Position numbers and translations under genes: made by a program
The notes under the pieces: generated by a model
Database searches by the model: none
Seen by the model: only the letters and a program-made list of their open reading frames with translations
Told to the model about the DNA's origin: nothing
Origin: Tetrastigma voinierianum
Taxonomy: Eukaryota > Streptophyta > Magnoliopsida > Vitales > Vitaceae
DNA: 64,000 bases
Assembly (NCBI GenBank): GCA_016808115.1
Contig: JAEQBH010001384.1
Span: 372,001-436,000 of the forward strand
Direction of reading: 5' to 3'
Shown here: one piece after another, positions 11,681 through 23,982 of the stretch
How the letters are laid out: each line of letters begins with the position of its first letter
Numbering within the stretch: the first letter of the stretch is position 1

Positions 11681-11903
11681 CTAAGACGGTTTGGTTCCAA
11701 AAAAAATTGAGAGAAAATGTAATGATAAGAAAATAGAAAGGAAAATAAATAAATAAAAATTTAAGATGATGTTGTTGGCAAACCTTATGAACACTTCCTT
11801 GCCTTCACATTGGAATGAAATGTCGTTTTTAGGCTTAAGTCCTCATGGTTTTGTTTTTAAACCTCTTCCCCAAAATGACTCATACCAATTGACCCGTTAT
11901 CCA

Positions 11904-12024
11904 TATTAGAGTATATTTAGGCTTTCCTTTTATTGGTTTTATGCTATTACTATTTTTTCTTTATAATGGTATATATATATATATACCTCAACTCTTTCAA
12001 TAATAACATAAGTCTCTTTCATAA
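11904..12024 (+). repeat. Copia 5' LTR, ~121 bp
   Basis: It aligns with 16473-16590 through GAGTATATTTA, CCTTTTATTG, TTTATGCTA-TACTATTTT, GGTATAT, TACCTCAACT and TTCAATAATAACATAA. The TG start has decayed to TA in both copies. It contains a (TA)n run. Confidence 0.85.
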
Positions 12025-12026
12025 TA

Positions 12027-12040
12027 TGGTATTAGAGTGT
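12027..12040 (+). other. Copia primer-binding site (tRNA-Met type)
   Basis: TGGTATTAGAGTG directly follows the 5' LTR and matches the common plant site TGGTATCAGAGC with two changes. Confidence 0.75.
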
Positions 12041-12299
12041 CAAGCTTAACAGCAAAAAAAAAAAAAACCTAACACTAGCCACCGCCACCGCCTATCATGA
12101 TCCGATGATCACATGCTTTTGGGCATTCTACATGTGCACGATCCTTAATGGTCGAAGAATCTTCTTCCACCACTGCCATCATGCCTCCTCGTTGTCCGAC
12201 AGTCTTGAACGAGATGATCGTCTCGAAATTTAATTCTCGTAATGTGCTGAGACACAGCTAAAACCTTAATATGGTATTAGAATGGTAGCTTTAATTCAG

Positions 12300-15200
12300 T
12301 TTTCCTATTAGGTATGATTTACTTGGCTTCGTCGAAGGCTCAAAGTTGTGTCCTCTGGAAATGATAACTCTGCCGAATGCGTGCCTCCCCAAATGGGACC
12401 ATATTCTTTAACTCGGGAATGAGACCAAATTTAGCTACCTCAATGCAGTTGTTGGGTCCGTAACTACCACCCTAGTGCACTTTATCTCTACCTCTACCAC
12501 ATCTCGTACTGCATGGACTACTCTCGAAAAGACGTATGTCTCTCCTTCACGCGAACGGAACATGACTCATCGCCAAAATCTTGCGAGTCCTCAACAAGGT
12601 AATCGGACTATTACCGACTATATGCAAGATGTCAAACACAATATTGACTCTCTTGCCCTTATGAATGTCTATGTTGACTTTGATGAGCTCTCCATCCGTG
12701 TTTTGAATGGTCTTGGCCCGACCAACTCGAACATATCTCATGCCCTACAAGCTAGGGCAACTCAAATTACTTTTGAGGAATTGTTTGAGTACAACTACTT
12801 GGATTCTGAGGCCCCGAATGAAATTCCGGTTTCTTGTATCGCTTGCTTTCCTCCGGTAATGCCTTGATTGCTTGACTGGCCCTTCATCTTATCGGTTGGT
12901 CGACAGTGAATAGAACCATAAGCAGATCTCGATAGTCATGGTCCCTCCTTGACAACACCCTCTTCCCGTGGGAATCATGACCAGCTTCTCTACCGACTCT
13001 GGGTGACTATGGCATGAGTCGCTACCTCGTGAGTTATCAGATTTGTGGTATAACAGGGCACTCTGCTCAGCAGTGCAGTTATCTATCCACCTCGGCACTT
13101 GCATCTCTTCCACCCCCTCTGCCCACACTGTAATACATTATTCTCATCTTGGTAATTCTTCGGGTTATGTCATTGATTCGAGCGCCTCTCACCATGTGAC
13201 AACGGATCTTGCTACCTTGACTCTTCATGAGCCGTACACCGCCTCTAACAGTGTTCTTATTGGTGATGGTACATGTTTATCTATTGCCAACATTGACTCT
13301 TTCACCCTTACCCCTCTTCCACCACCATTATTATTTACCCGATGTGTTACGTGTACTCTGATGTCACAAAAACCTTATTTCGGTCTCTACCCTTTGTGCT
13401 AATAACCCTATTAATGCCCTTTTTTTACTCTTTCTTTCAAGTGCAGGATTGTCACACAGGGGTCACCCTAGTTCGCGGGTAGCGTAGAGACGGTGTCTAT
13501 TACTGGACGAAGTCAGTCCCTCTTCGGCCTTCCACCCTAGTTCTATCTTCTTCAGTTCGATCCTCGCTTTCAGTTATCTCCATGTGGCATAATCGTCTAG
13601 GTCATCCATCTTTACATATTTTTCACAAATTTCTAAGTGTTCTACATATTTCCTTTCCCGAGGACCGTTTATGTTCCTTTTTTTGCACCTCCTATAATAT
13701 TAATAAAAGCCACAAGTTACCTTTTGCTAAATGAAGCATTACCTTTTCCTCTCCTCTTGATATCATTTTTTTTAATGTTTGGACATCACCCATTTCATCT
13801 TCTGATGGTTTTAACTCCTATGTTATTTTTGTTGACCATTACACAAAGTATATGCGGCTTTACGAATTCGTCGAAATCGAACGTTAATTCGTATTTATGC
13901 CATTCCCAAAAAAACCTTGTTGAAAACTATTTCACCACTAGCCCGTTAAAACACTTTACACATATAATGAGGCGGTACAGCCCTTCGAGTCCTTTCTCAT
14001 GACCCGTAGGTATAACCCATTCACTACCCCCTTCCACACTCCCTGAACATAATGGGAACACCGACATCAACACATTATCGAAACGGGTCTCACTCTCCTA
14101 CATCAGGCATCCATCCCTCTCACCTTCTGGTCGTATGAATTTGCTACGATTGTCTATTTAAAAAATAGAATGCCTAAAGTTGGTCTTTCCCTTGGTTCCT
14201 CTTTTGAAAAGTTATTCCATAAGCTCGACTTGTCAGACTCCGTGTCTTGATTTGTTTGTATTTCCCTAGTGCGACCATATTCTTCCCCTGAGCTTCGATC
14301 CCGAATCCAGGTCCTTGTGTCATTCTCGGTGCTCACTCCAAAGTTTCTTTCCTCTTGTTTCACCACACCCTCGAAAAACCTTTGTGTCCCATCATGTCAA
14401 GTTTGTGGAAAATGTATTCTCGTTCTCATCTCTCTCTACCTCCTACATCGGAATGGGCCACGGACTTTGTACTCCCCCTCCTTAACCATCTGGCGGCCTC
14501 CTCGAACTATTGGGTTCAATGCCATCACCCTTTAGTCCCATGAGGCTGCATCTCCACCCATCTTAGTCGACCTCACCGACCCCGCTGCATTTTATCACCA
14601 CATCACTTGCAGTCCTCCTGGTCGAGGCGCATCTCCCTACCCATACCGGTGACCTCACCTAAACTGCTGCATTCGTCACCATCACCCCACCCGTCTTCCA
14701 ATGAGCCCATATCCACAGGCCTCTCTAACACCATTCCAGCGGACTTACTCCATCCTCTTGGCTGTTGGGTGGAGCCCCTTCCACCCTCACCTGGTCATTC
14801 TCTAGACCCTTACTTGTTTCCCATAACTCCCCCGCAATCCACCTTCTCATTTCCTTAAACCGTCATCCCTTGGAAACCCACTCTAAAATGCCATCATCAA
14901 ACCCATTTAAAATGGCCTCCCTTATCCATAATTCCAATTGTCACTGAACCCTACACTATTGCTCAAGCTCTCTAAGATCCCTAGTGGGTTAAGGTGATGC
15001 AAGAAGAATATGATGCTCTCATCCAGAACGATACTTGGGCTCTAGTTCCCCCGAGACTGGGGTAGAATGTAGTGGGCAACAAATGGGTGTTTTTCATCAA
15101 ACAAAATCCTAACAACTACATTGCTAGGTATAAAGCTCGCCTTGTTGCTAAAGACTTTCACCAACAGCTGGGCATTGACTTTCACAAGACTTTCAGTCCT

Positions 15201-16470
15201 GTGATAAATCTCATCACCATCCGTATTGTGCTTAGCATTGCACTCAATCTCAAGTGGGAAATTCGTCAACTTCATGTAAATAATGTCTTTCTCAATGGGC
15301 ATCTTACAGAGGAGATCTATATGGCGTAACCCATGGGGGCATGCAAAGCGGCGTTATCCGGCAATGTTTATAAACATAAGGCTATTTATGAAACCAAGCG
15401 GACTCTGAGCGTAGTACGGGAGCCGTACCTTCTTGCTCTCTCTTGGCTTTGCCACATCCAGTGCATACTCGTCCCTCTTTGTTTGCTCATGACATTACAC
15501 TCCCTACATTTCTGGTTTATGTTGTGATTTAATTGTACGGGTAGTGACCCCTCACTTGTCGACAATATTATTCGACAACTTGACTCTAAATTCTCCACAA
15601 AGGATCTAGGGGTGCTCTCTTTCTTCTATGGAGGTGAAGTTTTGACCACTTCAACGAGCCTTCTACTATCTCAGCAAAAGCATGTTATTGATCTTTTGAA
15701 AAAATATAACATTCTAGACTCCAAACCTGTCTCTACCCCACTTGTCGTCAGTACTTCTCTGACTGCTAAAGATGGTGCTGCGCAGATCAATGCCACCATG
15801 TACCGTCAGTTGGTTGGTGGCCTCCAACATCTTTGGATGACTCGACCAAATATTTCCTTTGTCGTGAATAAACTCTCCTAGTTTATGCATGCACCGTCAG
15901 AACACCATTGTGGGCGGTTATTAGCGTCACTTTTTATCTTAATGACATGAGATCATGGTATCCATTCTTCAGAGACAACTCCTCGACATTGCATAGTTTC
16001 TTTTGATGCGGCCAGAGTACAGTAACCCGATGATCATACCTCCACAAGTGCTTTTCTTATTTTCCTTAGTGCTAATCCAATTTCTTGGAGTTCTACAAAG
16101 CAACGCACTGTTGCTTGTTCTTCCATCGAGGCTAAGTATCGTGTAATTGCGGCTACTGCTGCCAAATTGTAGTGGGTGAAATCGTTGTTGTCAGAACTTC
16201 TTGCACCGGTACAATTCCCGCCCACCTTGTTCTCAAACAACCTTGGTGCCACTTATCTCTGCAATAAACCTGTATTTCATTATCGCATGAAAAACCTTGC
16301 GATTGATTATCATTTGTTTGTTGACGGGTTCGATGCGTCTAAATTTGTGTGGTGTTCATATCTCCACCGGTGGCCCAAGCTTGTTGATGCACTTACAAGC
16401 GTCTATCACCGATCTCGCCTCTTTCTACATGTAACAAGATTGATGTTATTTACATTGCTTATCTTGAGGG
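12300..16470 (+). pseudogene. Copia gag-pol polyprotein, many frameshifts
   Basis: The N-terminal UBN2-type gag lies at about 12310-12810 (a GFVEGSKLCPL-like start, LEKTY at 12508, and VLNGLGP near 12700). The protease region has IDSSASHHV at about 13170, with Ser-Ala-Ser in place of the usual Ser-Gly-Ala-Ser context. The integrase pre-domain reads MWHNRLGHPSLHIF at about 13580-13621 and is followed by a degraded core (about 13630-14450). RT includes RYKARLVAKDF (about 15128-15160) and TFSPVI. The YVDD-like site near 15510-15525 has lost a base. RNase H contains NLGATYLCN at about 16240. Stops and frame changes occur roughly every 100-300 bp, so no functional protein is encoded. Confidence 0.88.
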
Positions 16471-16472
16471 CG

Positions 16473-16590
16473 TATTGAGTATATTTATGATTTCCTTTTA
16501 TTGACTTTATGCTAGTACTATTTTGTCCCTACATTGGTATATTTATATACCTCAACTTTTTCAATAATAACATAAATCTCTTTCATAATA
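16473..16590 (+). repeat. Copia 3' LTR, ~118 bp
   Basis: This is the partner of 11904-12024, preceded by the polypurine tract TTGAGGG at about 16464-16470. The two copies differ at several positions and in (TA)n length, so the insertion is not recent. Confidence 0.85.
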
Positions 16591-16768
16591 GTCCGTATAT
16601 CCAACTTCATGAGTTAACCTCGACCTAACCGATGTGAGACTTTAGAATCACACCCTGACAATTCTCCTCTGAACGAATTGTGTCTTTATTGTGGAGATTT
16701 CTCAAGCCCTGACATTGTGGAAATCCGTGATTTGTGTTTTATGGTGAAGAATACATCTAGTTATATAA
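16591..16768. other. Interval between copia and kinase gene
   Basis: No gene seen. A stretch at about 16610-16665 (ATGAGTTAACCTCGACCTAA and CCGATGTGAGACTTTAG) resembles a phrase common in plant repeats and may be the remainder of the older sequence into which the copia element inserted. Confidence 0.3.
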
Positions 16769-17103
16769 AAATTAAGACAGGTGACCCACTTCTAGGGTTT
16801 TATACTGGTATAAGAAAGATTCACATGCAAAGTCCTTTATAGGTTTACCATCACATCTGATAGCAATTTCAAAAAATCTGCAGTCAATGAATGTATTGTG
16901 ACATTTCAGAGAAAGAGTAATACATTCAAGAAATTAAGACGAGGTGACCCACTTCTAGAGATTTTATACTGGTATGAGGATTACATACAAAAGGAAGTCC
17001 AGCTATGGGGTTTACCATCATCTGATAGCAATTTCAAAATCTCTGCAGTCAATGAATGTGGTTAATTGACATTTTCAGAGAAGAGAAATACATTCCGGGC
17101 CAT
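16769..17103 (+). repeat. Tandem duplication (~165 bp x2) ending in the kinase TM exon
   Basis: Copies at about 16769-16932 and 16933-17103 share AATTAAGAC, GGTGACCCACTTCTAG, TTTTATACTGGTAT, TTTACCATCA, TCTGATAGCAATTTCAAAA, CTGCAGTCAATGAATG and finally CATTTTCAGAGAA followed by ATACATTC. The second copy runs into the transmembrane exon of the kinase, so the first contains a copy of its 3' splice site and first codons. Neither copy resembles the Gnk2/DUF26 ectodomain expected upstream. Confidence 0.75.
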
Positions 17104-18000
17104 CATCCTCATAGTCATCCCCTCGGTAATCATTTCGGGGTTATTAATCAGCTTCATCTACTTCCTTTTAAAGAAGAGGAGATCAAGGGGGCAATTTCTA
17201 TGTAAGTTATATATATGTGCTACATCTTTTATTGACTTAATTTGCTAGCTTCTTGCTATCGAAACCACTTCCATGTTTTGAAAAAAACTTTCTAACTCAT
17301 CTCAAGATCACCCCAAGCTCTTTTATAGTAACATTCATGTCTCCACAGTGAGCATTTTTACTCGCAAAGTTTTAGCATATCCTGTCTCAGATTATGATGG
17401 TGAAAAGTCTGCATGACAGATCAACCATTTATAAAACCTACGTACACTCACATCATCACTTCCGATTTTTTTTCTCATGTGTATGTAAATGAATAACTCT
17501 ATTGATCATTTTATGTGAAGGTTTTGAGGGTGAAACTAGAACCCTGGAATCCTTGCAATTTCAGTTCAGCACTATTAGAGTTGCGACCAACAACTTTTCT
17601 GATGCTAATAAGCTCGGAGAAGGCGGATTCGGCTCTGTTTACAAGGTAATAAAACATAACCATATGAGAGAGAGATATAAGTGTTTCACTTTCTAACATG
17701 TGTTAAATCCATAGTTTCTTATTCATTTCATGAACTTTTGTTTATCGTTTGTTGCCATATATCATCAGGGTAGGCTTTCTGATGGACAAGAAATAGCTGT
17801 CAAGAGGCTGTCTGCTGGTTCTACACAAGGAGAACTAGAATTCAAAAATGAGGTGCTGTTAGTGGCCAAGCTTCAACATAGAAATTTGGTAAACCTACTG
17901 GGTTTTTGCTTGGAAAGAACAGAGAGACTTCTCATCTATGAGTTTATGCCTAACTCAAGCCTCCACGGTTTCATATTTGGTACAACTTCTCTTCCTGTTC

Positions 18001-18036
<36 letters not shown>

Positions 18037-19133
18037 TATGAGGTTCTAATATTTATCAACATTTGATATACATGGTGGGACTGATCAAAATCGAATAACA
18101 TATAGCAATAAGATAAACATCTCAGACATGCTCCTACTTAGTGTTAATTTTTTTTTTGTAGAACAGGACCAGGTAAGTCTTCATTCAATCGCTAACATAT
18201 ATACTATTCACTTATTTGAGCGTGTAGATTTAATTAAGAAAGCACAATTGAATTGGGAAAAGCGATATAAAATCATAAGAGGCATCGCTAGAGGACTTCT
18301 TTATCTTCATGAAGATTCCCGACTTCGGATTATTCATCGTGATCTCAAAGCAAGCAACATTCTATTATATGCAGAGATGAACCCTAAAATTTCAGATTTT
18401 GGGATAGCGAGATTGTTTGAAGCCGATCAATCTCAAGAGAATACAAGTAAAATTATGGGAACCTAGTAAGTACCAACCTTCAGATTACTATCTAGTTAAC
18501 TATGACATTGAACATCTTTACAATACCTTGCTGATTACAATTTGGCCATGGCATTTATATACATAAGAAAAAGAAATCAAATACATGAACATAGTTTGAG
18601 AGCTTAGTATTTTATTATTAATTATTTTTTAATGTCATATTTAACTTCATTGAATACGAAATCCAGTGGATATATGGCCCCAGAATACGTAATGCATGGA
18701 CAATTCTCAGTTAAGTTGGACGTATATAGCTTAGGTGTTTTGATTCTGGAGATTACAAGCGGTCAAAAGAATAATTGTTTCCATGTTGGCGAGAACACTG
18801 AGTACCTCCTGACCCATGTAAGTATGAATACAATAATGAAAATTTTATAGAATTTTATACAAGTGATATTGAATGTACATACATATCATTGCATCTCCAT
18901 AGGCATGGATTTCATGGAGGGAAGGAACAGCAGGCAATATGATAGATCCAGCATTGAGGGATGGCTCGACAAGCCAAATAATGAGATGTATCCACATTGG
19001 ATTGCTATGTGTTCAAGAAAATGCGGCTGATCGACCGACAATGGCTTCAGTAGTTCTCATGCTAAGTAACGACTCTCTCAATCTCCCAATACCTTCCCAG
19101 CCAGGATTCTTTTTACGAAGTAACACTAACTAG
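17079..19133 (+). CDS. Cysteine-rich receptor-like kinase, ectodomain missing
   Basis: Six exons with GT-AG borders fit the CRK (DUF26 RLK) subfamily: 17079-17201, 17521-17645, 17769-17979, 18228-18465, 18667-18817 and 18903-19133. Phases agree and together they encode about 358 residues without a frameshift. Exon 1 gives a transmembrane segment (IILIVIPSVIISGLLISFIY) and a basic stop-transfer stretch (KKRRSRG). The kinase shows GEGGFGSVY (nucleotide loop), IAVKRL (ATP lysine), EFKNE, HRDLKASN (catalytic loop), DFGIARLF and YMAPEY. It ends with RPTMASVVLML and a short tail to the TAG at 19131. The family are plasma-membrane Ser/Thr kinases of stress and defence signalling. Upstream there is no signal peptide or cysteine-rich Gnk2 domain, only the duplicated segment and a copia element. 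The gene is therefore truncated, or its 5' part lies elsewhere. An in-frame Met at 17066 could start a membrane-anchored kinase without ectodomain. Confidence 0.85.
18001..18036. repeat. (TA)n(GA)n microsatellite in a kinase intron
   Basis: About 20 bp of TA followed by about 14 bp of GA, in the intron after the third exon of the receptor-like kinase. Confidence 0.8.
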
Positions 19134-19751
19134 AACATTTCTTCGGGGTTGGAGCATAATTCAAGGGTTGTCTGATTCTGATAATCCTATTAGTTCTCAA
19201 CACATACAACTTGAGTAATTAACAGATGGATGATGTTGCGTTTTTTAGTTATGATACAAAGACATGCATGTTTATGTTATAATTGGTTCTGATAAGAAAT
19301 GATAGCATCAAAATAGAATTAAAATTTTATTTAAGTTTTTTCTTTTTCATTTTTCTTTCTCCACCAACCTCTTATTTCATGAATTATGGCCTAGAATTTA
19401 TTATGAAGAGTTAATGGGCATTGTCTAACCTTTTGCCACATGTTTTGATCCTCTCCATAAGCGAATAGAGATGTAGTTGTTAAATTAAATATTATTTATA
19501 AAAAAAATAAAAATTCTCACATTAAAAATCAAACTTATTTACAGATTAAAATTTGGATTTATTTCTTCACATGACATATATTAACATTGATTCAGTTGTA
19601 TTACCATTTTCACTACCAAATGCTTAACTACTAAGAAAAAAGTAAAACTTTGTTTTTCATAGTTTGCATAACATTTTTTATCATTCTTTCTAAAGAGGAA
19701 GTGTAACGATCACGAATGCCCATCAAATGGGAGACAATCAGATTTAGCCTC
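19134..19751. other. 3' flank of the kinase gene
   Basis: AT-rich sequence without a gene. It includes the presumed 3' untranslated region and reaches the left boundary of the Tat element. The five bases before that boundary are GCCTC, the expected target-duplication half, but the other half lies outside the window. Confidence 0.4.
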
Positions 19752-20817
19752 TGTAGTCTCCAAAATTCTCAGAGTCAATGGATCGTCAAGGCATTCACCA
19801 GTTGGCTGCAACCTATAAAACAAACAAGAAGACGACGGTGGTGTTCCGTCGTCCCTCGGAATGAAAAGTTGGCTTTTTTGGAAGGTGAAATTAAAGACAG
19901 CAGTTATCTCAATCAGGAATGTCGTACCTCATTTGGTGTGATTCTTTTCTCTTTTATGGATGGAGAAAGGGGATTCATCTTTCATGGAGAGTGGACGATT
20001 TCTTCGTAAGGTAGGGAAGGTCAAACCTCATTTGTGATAGCTTGTTCTTCTTTTTATGCTAATTGCTTTCAGACGAATCGACATTGGGAGTACCTTTCTA
20101 TTCCGTTAGAGGCGGGGTGACTGATTCTTAGGAGAACATATACTTATATCATGAAGAGTCGGTTGGCGGTTTCATGGTGGGTCATGCGTCGGGAAAGAGT
20201 ATCGGTGAAGAGGCATCAGGCTGGCGCATCGGAAGGAGGCATGGGATAGAGGCTTGCCCACGGGCACACAGGCGGAGGTTGGCGTTCTAGGCAGGCTGGC
20301 ACAGGGCCCTAGTCCCATTGGGGCCACCAGGTTGGTGGTTGGCTAAGAGGCAGAGCGGCATGGTACCTGATACCCCCTTTCTCTTGGGGAGGTGATCGTC
20401 CAGGTCGGAAAGGACAAGCAGTCATATCATGAGATGATGGTATCGATGTTGTTGAATTTCGAATGTGATTTTGTAACTTTTGAAGCGCATTAGATGTTAT
20501 CGATAAACTGACTTGATCCACGAGATTGGAGGTACAGTATAAGGCTAGAGATTGACGAGATTCGTTGTCCCTGCGGTCATCCATGTTCCTCCGTGAGAGA
20601 AGGATAATTGGATGTGCTAGACTGGTGGGGGATTGGGATGAAGGATGATTGTGATCGGTGTGAGCGTGCTTTCAAGCATGGATCGGACGGCGCATGGTTT
20701 AGTGGGTAGGTGTTCGGAGGTGGTCTTTGGTGGTTCTACCTGGCAGGATGGAATCCATGCATCCCAGGGACACCTGTCGAACCTCGGGGGATCTCCAGCT
20801 TCCACTTCTTTCAACCA
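19752..20817 (-). repeat. Tat 3' LTR (inner limit approximate)
   Basis: The outer end TGTAGTCTCC (minus strand GGAGACTACA) is shared with 54968. The next ~140 bp match the copy there (CAATGGATCGTC, AACAAACAAGAAGA, GACGGTGGTGTTCC). The inner limit is placed after AACCA at 20817, because 20818-20836 is pyrimidine-rich and would be a polypurine tract on the minus strand. The remaining ~925 bp has no second copy in the window to check against. Confidence 0.6.
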
Positions 20818-21244
20818 TCTCCGTCTTTTCCTCCTTAGCCTTTGCGCGGCTTCTTTCTGATTAGCGGTGGATGCTTCTTGTTTTTTAACTGTATTTCGGG
20901 TGTCTTGTAAGTTATGAATGTTAGTTGGACGTATTGTAATATGATTTCTTGGTAACAAGCATCGCTATGTAATGTCGAACACCTTTTGGTGCAATTAATA
21001 AAATCGCAGTTCCTTGGCGACAGTGTCTTGTGCGTCTTTGTGGCATGACGTATTCGGACATTGCACTGGTGGGGTGGTTGATTATTATGCAGCTTGTTAA
21101 CCCGGGCGTGGTTGGCAATTGCCGATGAAGGGCCCTGGGCCTTGGCCCACCTTAGTCTCTTGTCATACAGCGAAGGGTCCACTGATGGTTGAAATCCGGA
21201 CAGACGATTAGTCGTAGTTGCATTAAATGTGTAGACCACAGGCG

Positions 21245-21258
21245 TCTATATATAGATA
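21245..21258 (+). promoter_or_regulatory. TATA box of the Tat antisense gene
   Basis: TCTATATATAGATA is on the plus strand, opposite to the element's own transcription, about 350 bp before an ATG at 21608. The ATG is directly preceded by a pyrimidine tract ending CTTCTTGTAG (about 21584-21606), a good 3' splice site. That suggests a 5' untranslated intron. Position and composition support a core promoter for the antisense ORF. Confidence 0.5.
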
Positions 21259-21607
21259 GGCATCATTAAGTGATACTATTTTCCCGCTTTCGTGCTATTT
21301 GGTTTATCCTGCGCCACTCTCGACCATGTGTGCGAATAAGGTACGAGTGCAACCTTGCGTTGTTGCGACATTGTTCTGGCACTGCGCACTCCGTGCCTCA
21401 AGTAATCATCATCGCCCCTCAGTAATGTTGGACCTTGGTGAGTGACTGGTTTTGGGTTGTAAAAGGCCTGGAAGGGAGGAGATGTGGTTTAAAACTTATT
21501 CGACCCGGGCGGTCCTTGCCTAGGCTTGGGGTATGCCTTCGTACCAATTGGGTATATGTCTAGAGTCTAATATTCGTTTTCTCTTCTCCTTTTGATCTTC
21601 TTGTAGA

Positions 21608-23982
21608 ATGGCGAGGGGTCAGGAAGAAGCTTCACGGTTGTCGCCTGGAGATTTCCCTAGGCGCATATACGCAGCGGCATCATCTTCGTCCTGATGATGG
21701 AGGAGTTAATGGCTTCTTTGCCAGTGCCCAGAATCTTCAGTGACCCTCTGGTTGATGGACGGAGACGGATGGTTTACACCGGTGAGAACATAATGGTGTG
21801 TTTTTGCGAGGAAGCGACCTATGATCGGTACGCCCTTCCACAATCTGGCTAGTCGAAGCAATTTTTGCATTTTCCCAGCGCCCTCGGCTCTTATCCGCTG
21901 ACGTCATTCGTGTGTGTTTGTTCGAATTAACTGCGTGTTGAACCACCTATACTAACTCGATCTCATTGGTGGCTTTTTGTATAACATTTTACGAGAATGG
22001 GGCGGGCGGCCGGATATATGTCGGTTCGCAGCCCCGACCGGGTTGTTGGCGGGCTCCACGACTACTTTAGTGACGAAAATATTGCTAGTAAGGGACCCCG
22101 AGGATGAGACCAGAAACACGAGCTTCTTTGTTTAATATCAACCGGTCTCAGTCTTTCCCAGGTGTGTGGTCAGGTTAGACCTGGTCTAACGCCCTTTTCC
22201 CGGATATTTAGTGTGTTATGATGGACTAACCTTGGGTTGCTCATGTAGGGAAGGCTTGGCAAGGCGGGGAGTTTGGTGGCCCCAGGTGGAGAAATCGAGC
22301 TTCGACCAAGTCATTGGCTATCAAGAGATTTCTGAGGCCGGGAGCGTCACTCTGAGTTCTCCCAACTCAGATAATATATCTGTAATGAGGGCGTAAACGC
22401 CGCCACACCCTCCCTGTGTTCTGGCCCAGATTTGCCTTCGGATATTGTGAAAGAGGGCATTTTGTCATTCTTCGACCTTCGGTGTCGTTTCGAGCATTGG
22501 GTCCTCCAGCGACCAGTGGTTGATTGTGAGTCGGTGCGAGTCTTTGTGCGACGCGGGTTAAATTAGCCCATCCCATTCCCAATCGGAGAACTGGGAGTAC
22601 TCGTCCCAACACTTTCACCCGAGCGAGTACCTGACTACCCCGAGGTAACATCGACGGAAAGGGGCAGTCGGGCGATGGAACGCACTTGGGTCCAAGGGGG
22701 AGGATTTCGTTCCCTGGGTTAGTGTCAAACACGAGGATTTCCAGGATTTTGAGGAGGAGGAACGGGAGGAAAGGATGACGGGGCTGCTAGACCGTTACGC
22801 CGCCCGCAAGAGGAAGCAATAGTCAAAGCTGACTGGTGAGCTCCAACATCGCCCCGCCTAGACTGGGGACCTATCGCCACGCTAAGGGAGGTCTCGGAGG
22901 TGCAGCAATTATCATTCCCGGCTCTCCCACCTGGGCCCGCGACAAACGGCCGACGTGGGGTCGCCCCGGATGAGTCCAAGGAGGCTAATCCGGGTTCCCG
23001 AGTGCACTGTAATCCCCACAGCCGAGGGTCAACCTACAAGTCGGTTTATGCGATCCGGCCGCTAAAGCCCAAATCGCTTGACCGATTATAACCGACCGCT
23101 ATGCTCCTCCACGGAAGGTTCTCCGAGAGTGGAAGTATCGCCCCTGGTCGATACAAGGTGAAGCATATCATGCGCTGTTGGGAGCCTTTCCACCATGGAG
23201 AGTTCGCGGTCAATCGACTAAACAATTTGTACCGCGATTACGCTGCGGGTACCAAGAGGTCGCCGTATGGTCTTCGGGCGAGGATTACACGTGAGCGCCT
23301 GGCCGGTGGACCTCGAAGGAAGATATCTGCCAGACATCGATGACGGATAAGTCCGGCATCAGAATCTGATGCTCGCCGATCGAATCGTAAGATAACGGGT
23401 TTCATTATGTGATATTAGCGACAATGCTTGATTTCTATATTCCTAATGGGTTTCAGAGGTCGTCACGCTATTCGAATTACGGAACTTCAGCATCATGAGT
23501 TCGAAGCATGGGGCTAAGGGACGGAATACCGCGATTTATATGTCCAGGAAATGTCAACGGGAGATGCAAAGTGTTTCATTAAAGATAAATGAGTCAAGGT
23601 CGTCACCCAGAGCTGTGAGGCTAAGGAATCACAAAAGACGCCTGGCCGAGGCCAGAGAGATACGCAGATGCCATGAGGCGTCGATGGCCAAATCGAGATT
23701 GAAGCGGGTCGCACGCCCAGCAATAAATGGAGTCTCGAGCCGCTTCGGTTCAACGTGTGGTTTTAGCGGCTGTGGAAAGCACTCGCCAGGGTGGTTCGAG
23801 CAGTTGTCATAAGGCACATCCATGGCAGGGGAAGCTTGTACAAAGGCAGAAGAAGAAAACAACCATTTGACGGACAAGAGACTTGCCTGATCAGCTGAGT
23901 CAGACCATAAAGATGACTTCACGCCTTCTCTGTGGAGAAGGTCATTACGATAGAGGGGTGACGGAGGCCGAGTTCGATGTGA
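21608..23982 (+). pseudogene. Antisense ORF region of the Tat element, 5' part
   Basis: Several long-range protein-like stretches are readable on the plus strand in alternating frames. They include MARGQEEASRLSPGDF at the proposed start, GSYPLTSFVCV (about 21890-21920), LSFPALPPGPATNGRRG (about 22905) and KSVYAIRPLKPKSLDRL (about 23039). An intron-like GTAAGATA...TTTCAG lies at 23388-23457. The weak pattern around 21870-22000 recalls the Transposase_28 ('putative gypsy-type transposon') domain often found with Tat elements, but this is not certain. The region is broken by frameshifts and then by the element inserted at 23983. Its continuation is at 46146. Confidence 0.45.

Larger units (their letters stand above)
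11904..16590 (+). mobile_element. Complete Ty1/copia retrotransposon, frameshifted
   Basis: The element has two short LTRs (11904-12024 and 16473-16590), a tRNA-Met-type primer-binding site directly after the first, the copia domain order gag-PR-INT-RT-RH on the plus strand, and a TTGAGGG polypurine tract before the second LTR. Its 4.7-kb length is close to normal for the superfamily. Short LTRs suggest the Ale group, but the lineage is not firmly set. No clean 5-bp target duplication is visible. The left flank (...GTTATCCA) and right flank (GTATATCCAACTT) look like parts of one older sequence. Confidence 0.9.

Noticed and set aside
11904..16590. A 5-bp target duplication for the copia element
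   Set aside because: Left and right flanks share ATCCA only at different distances from the LTR ends, so no duplication could be called.
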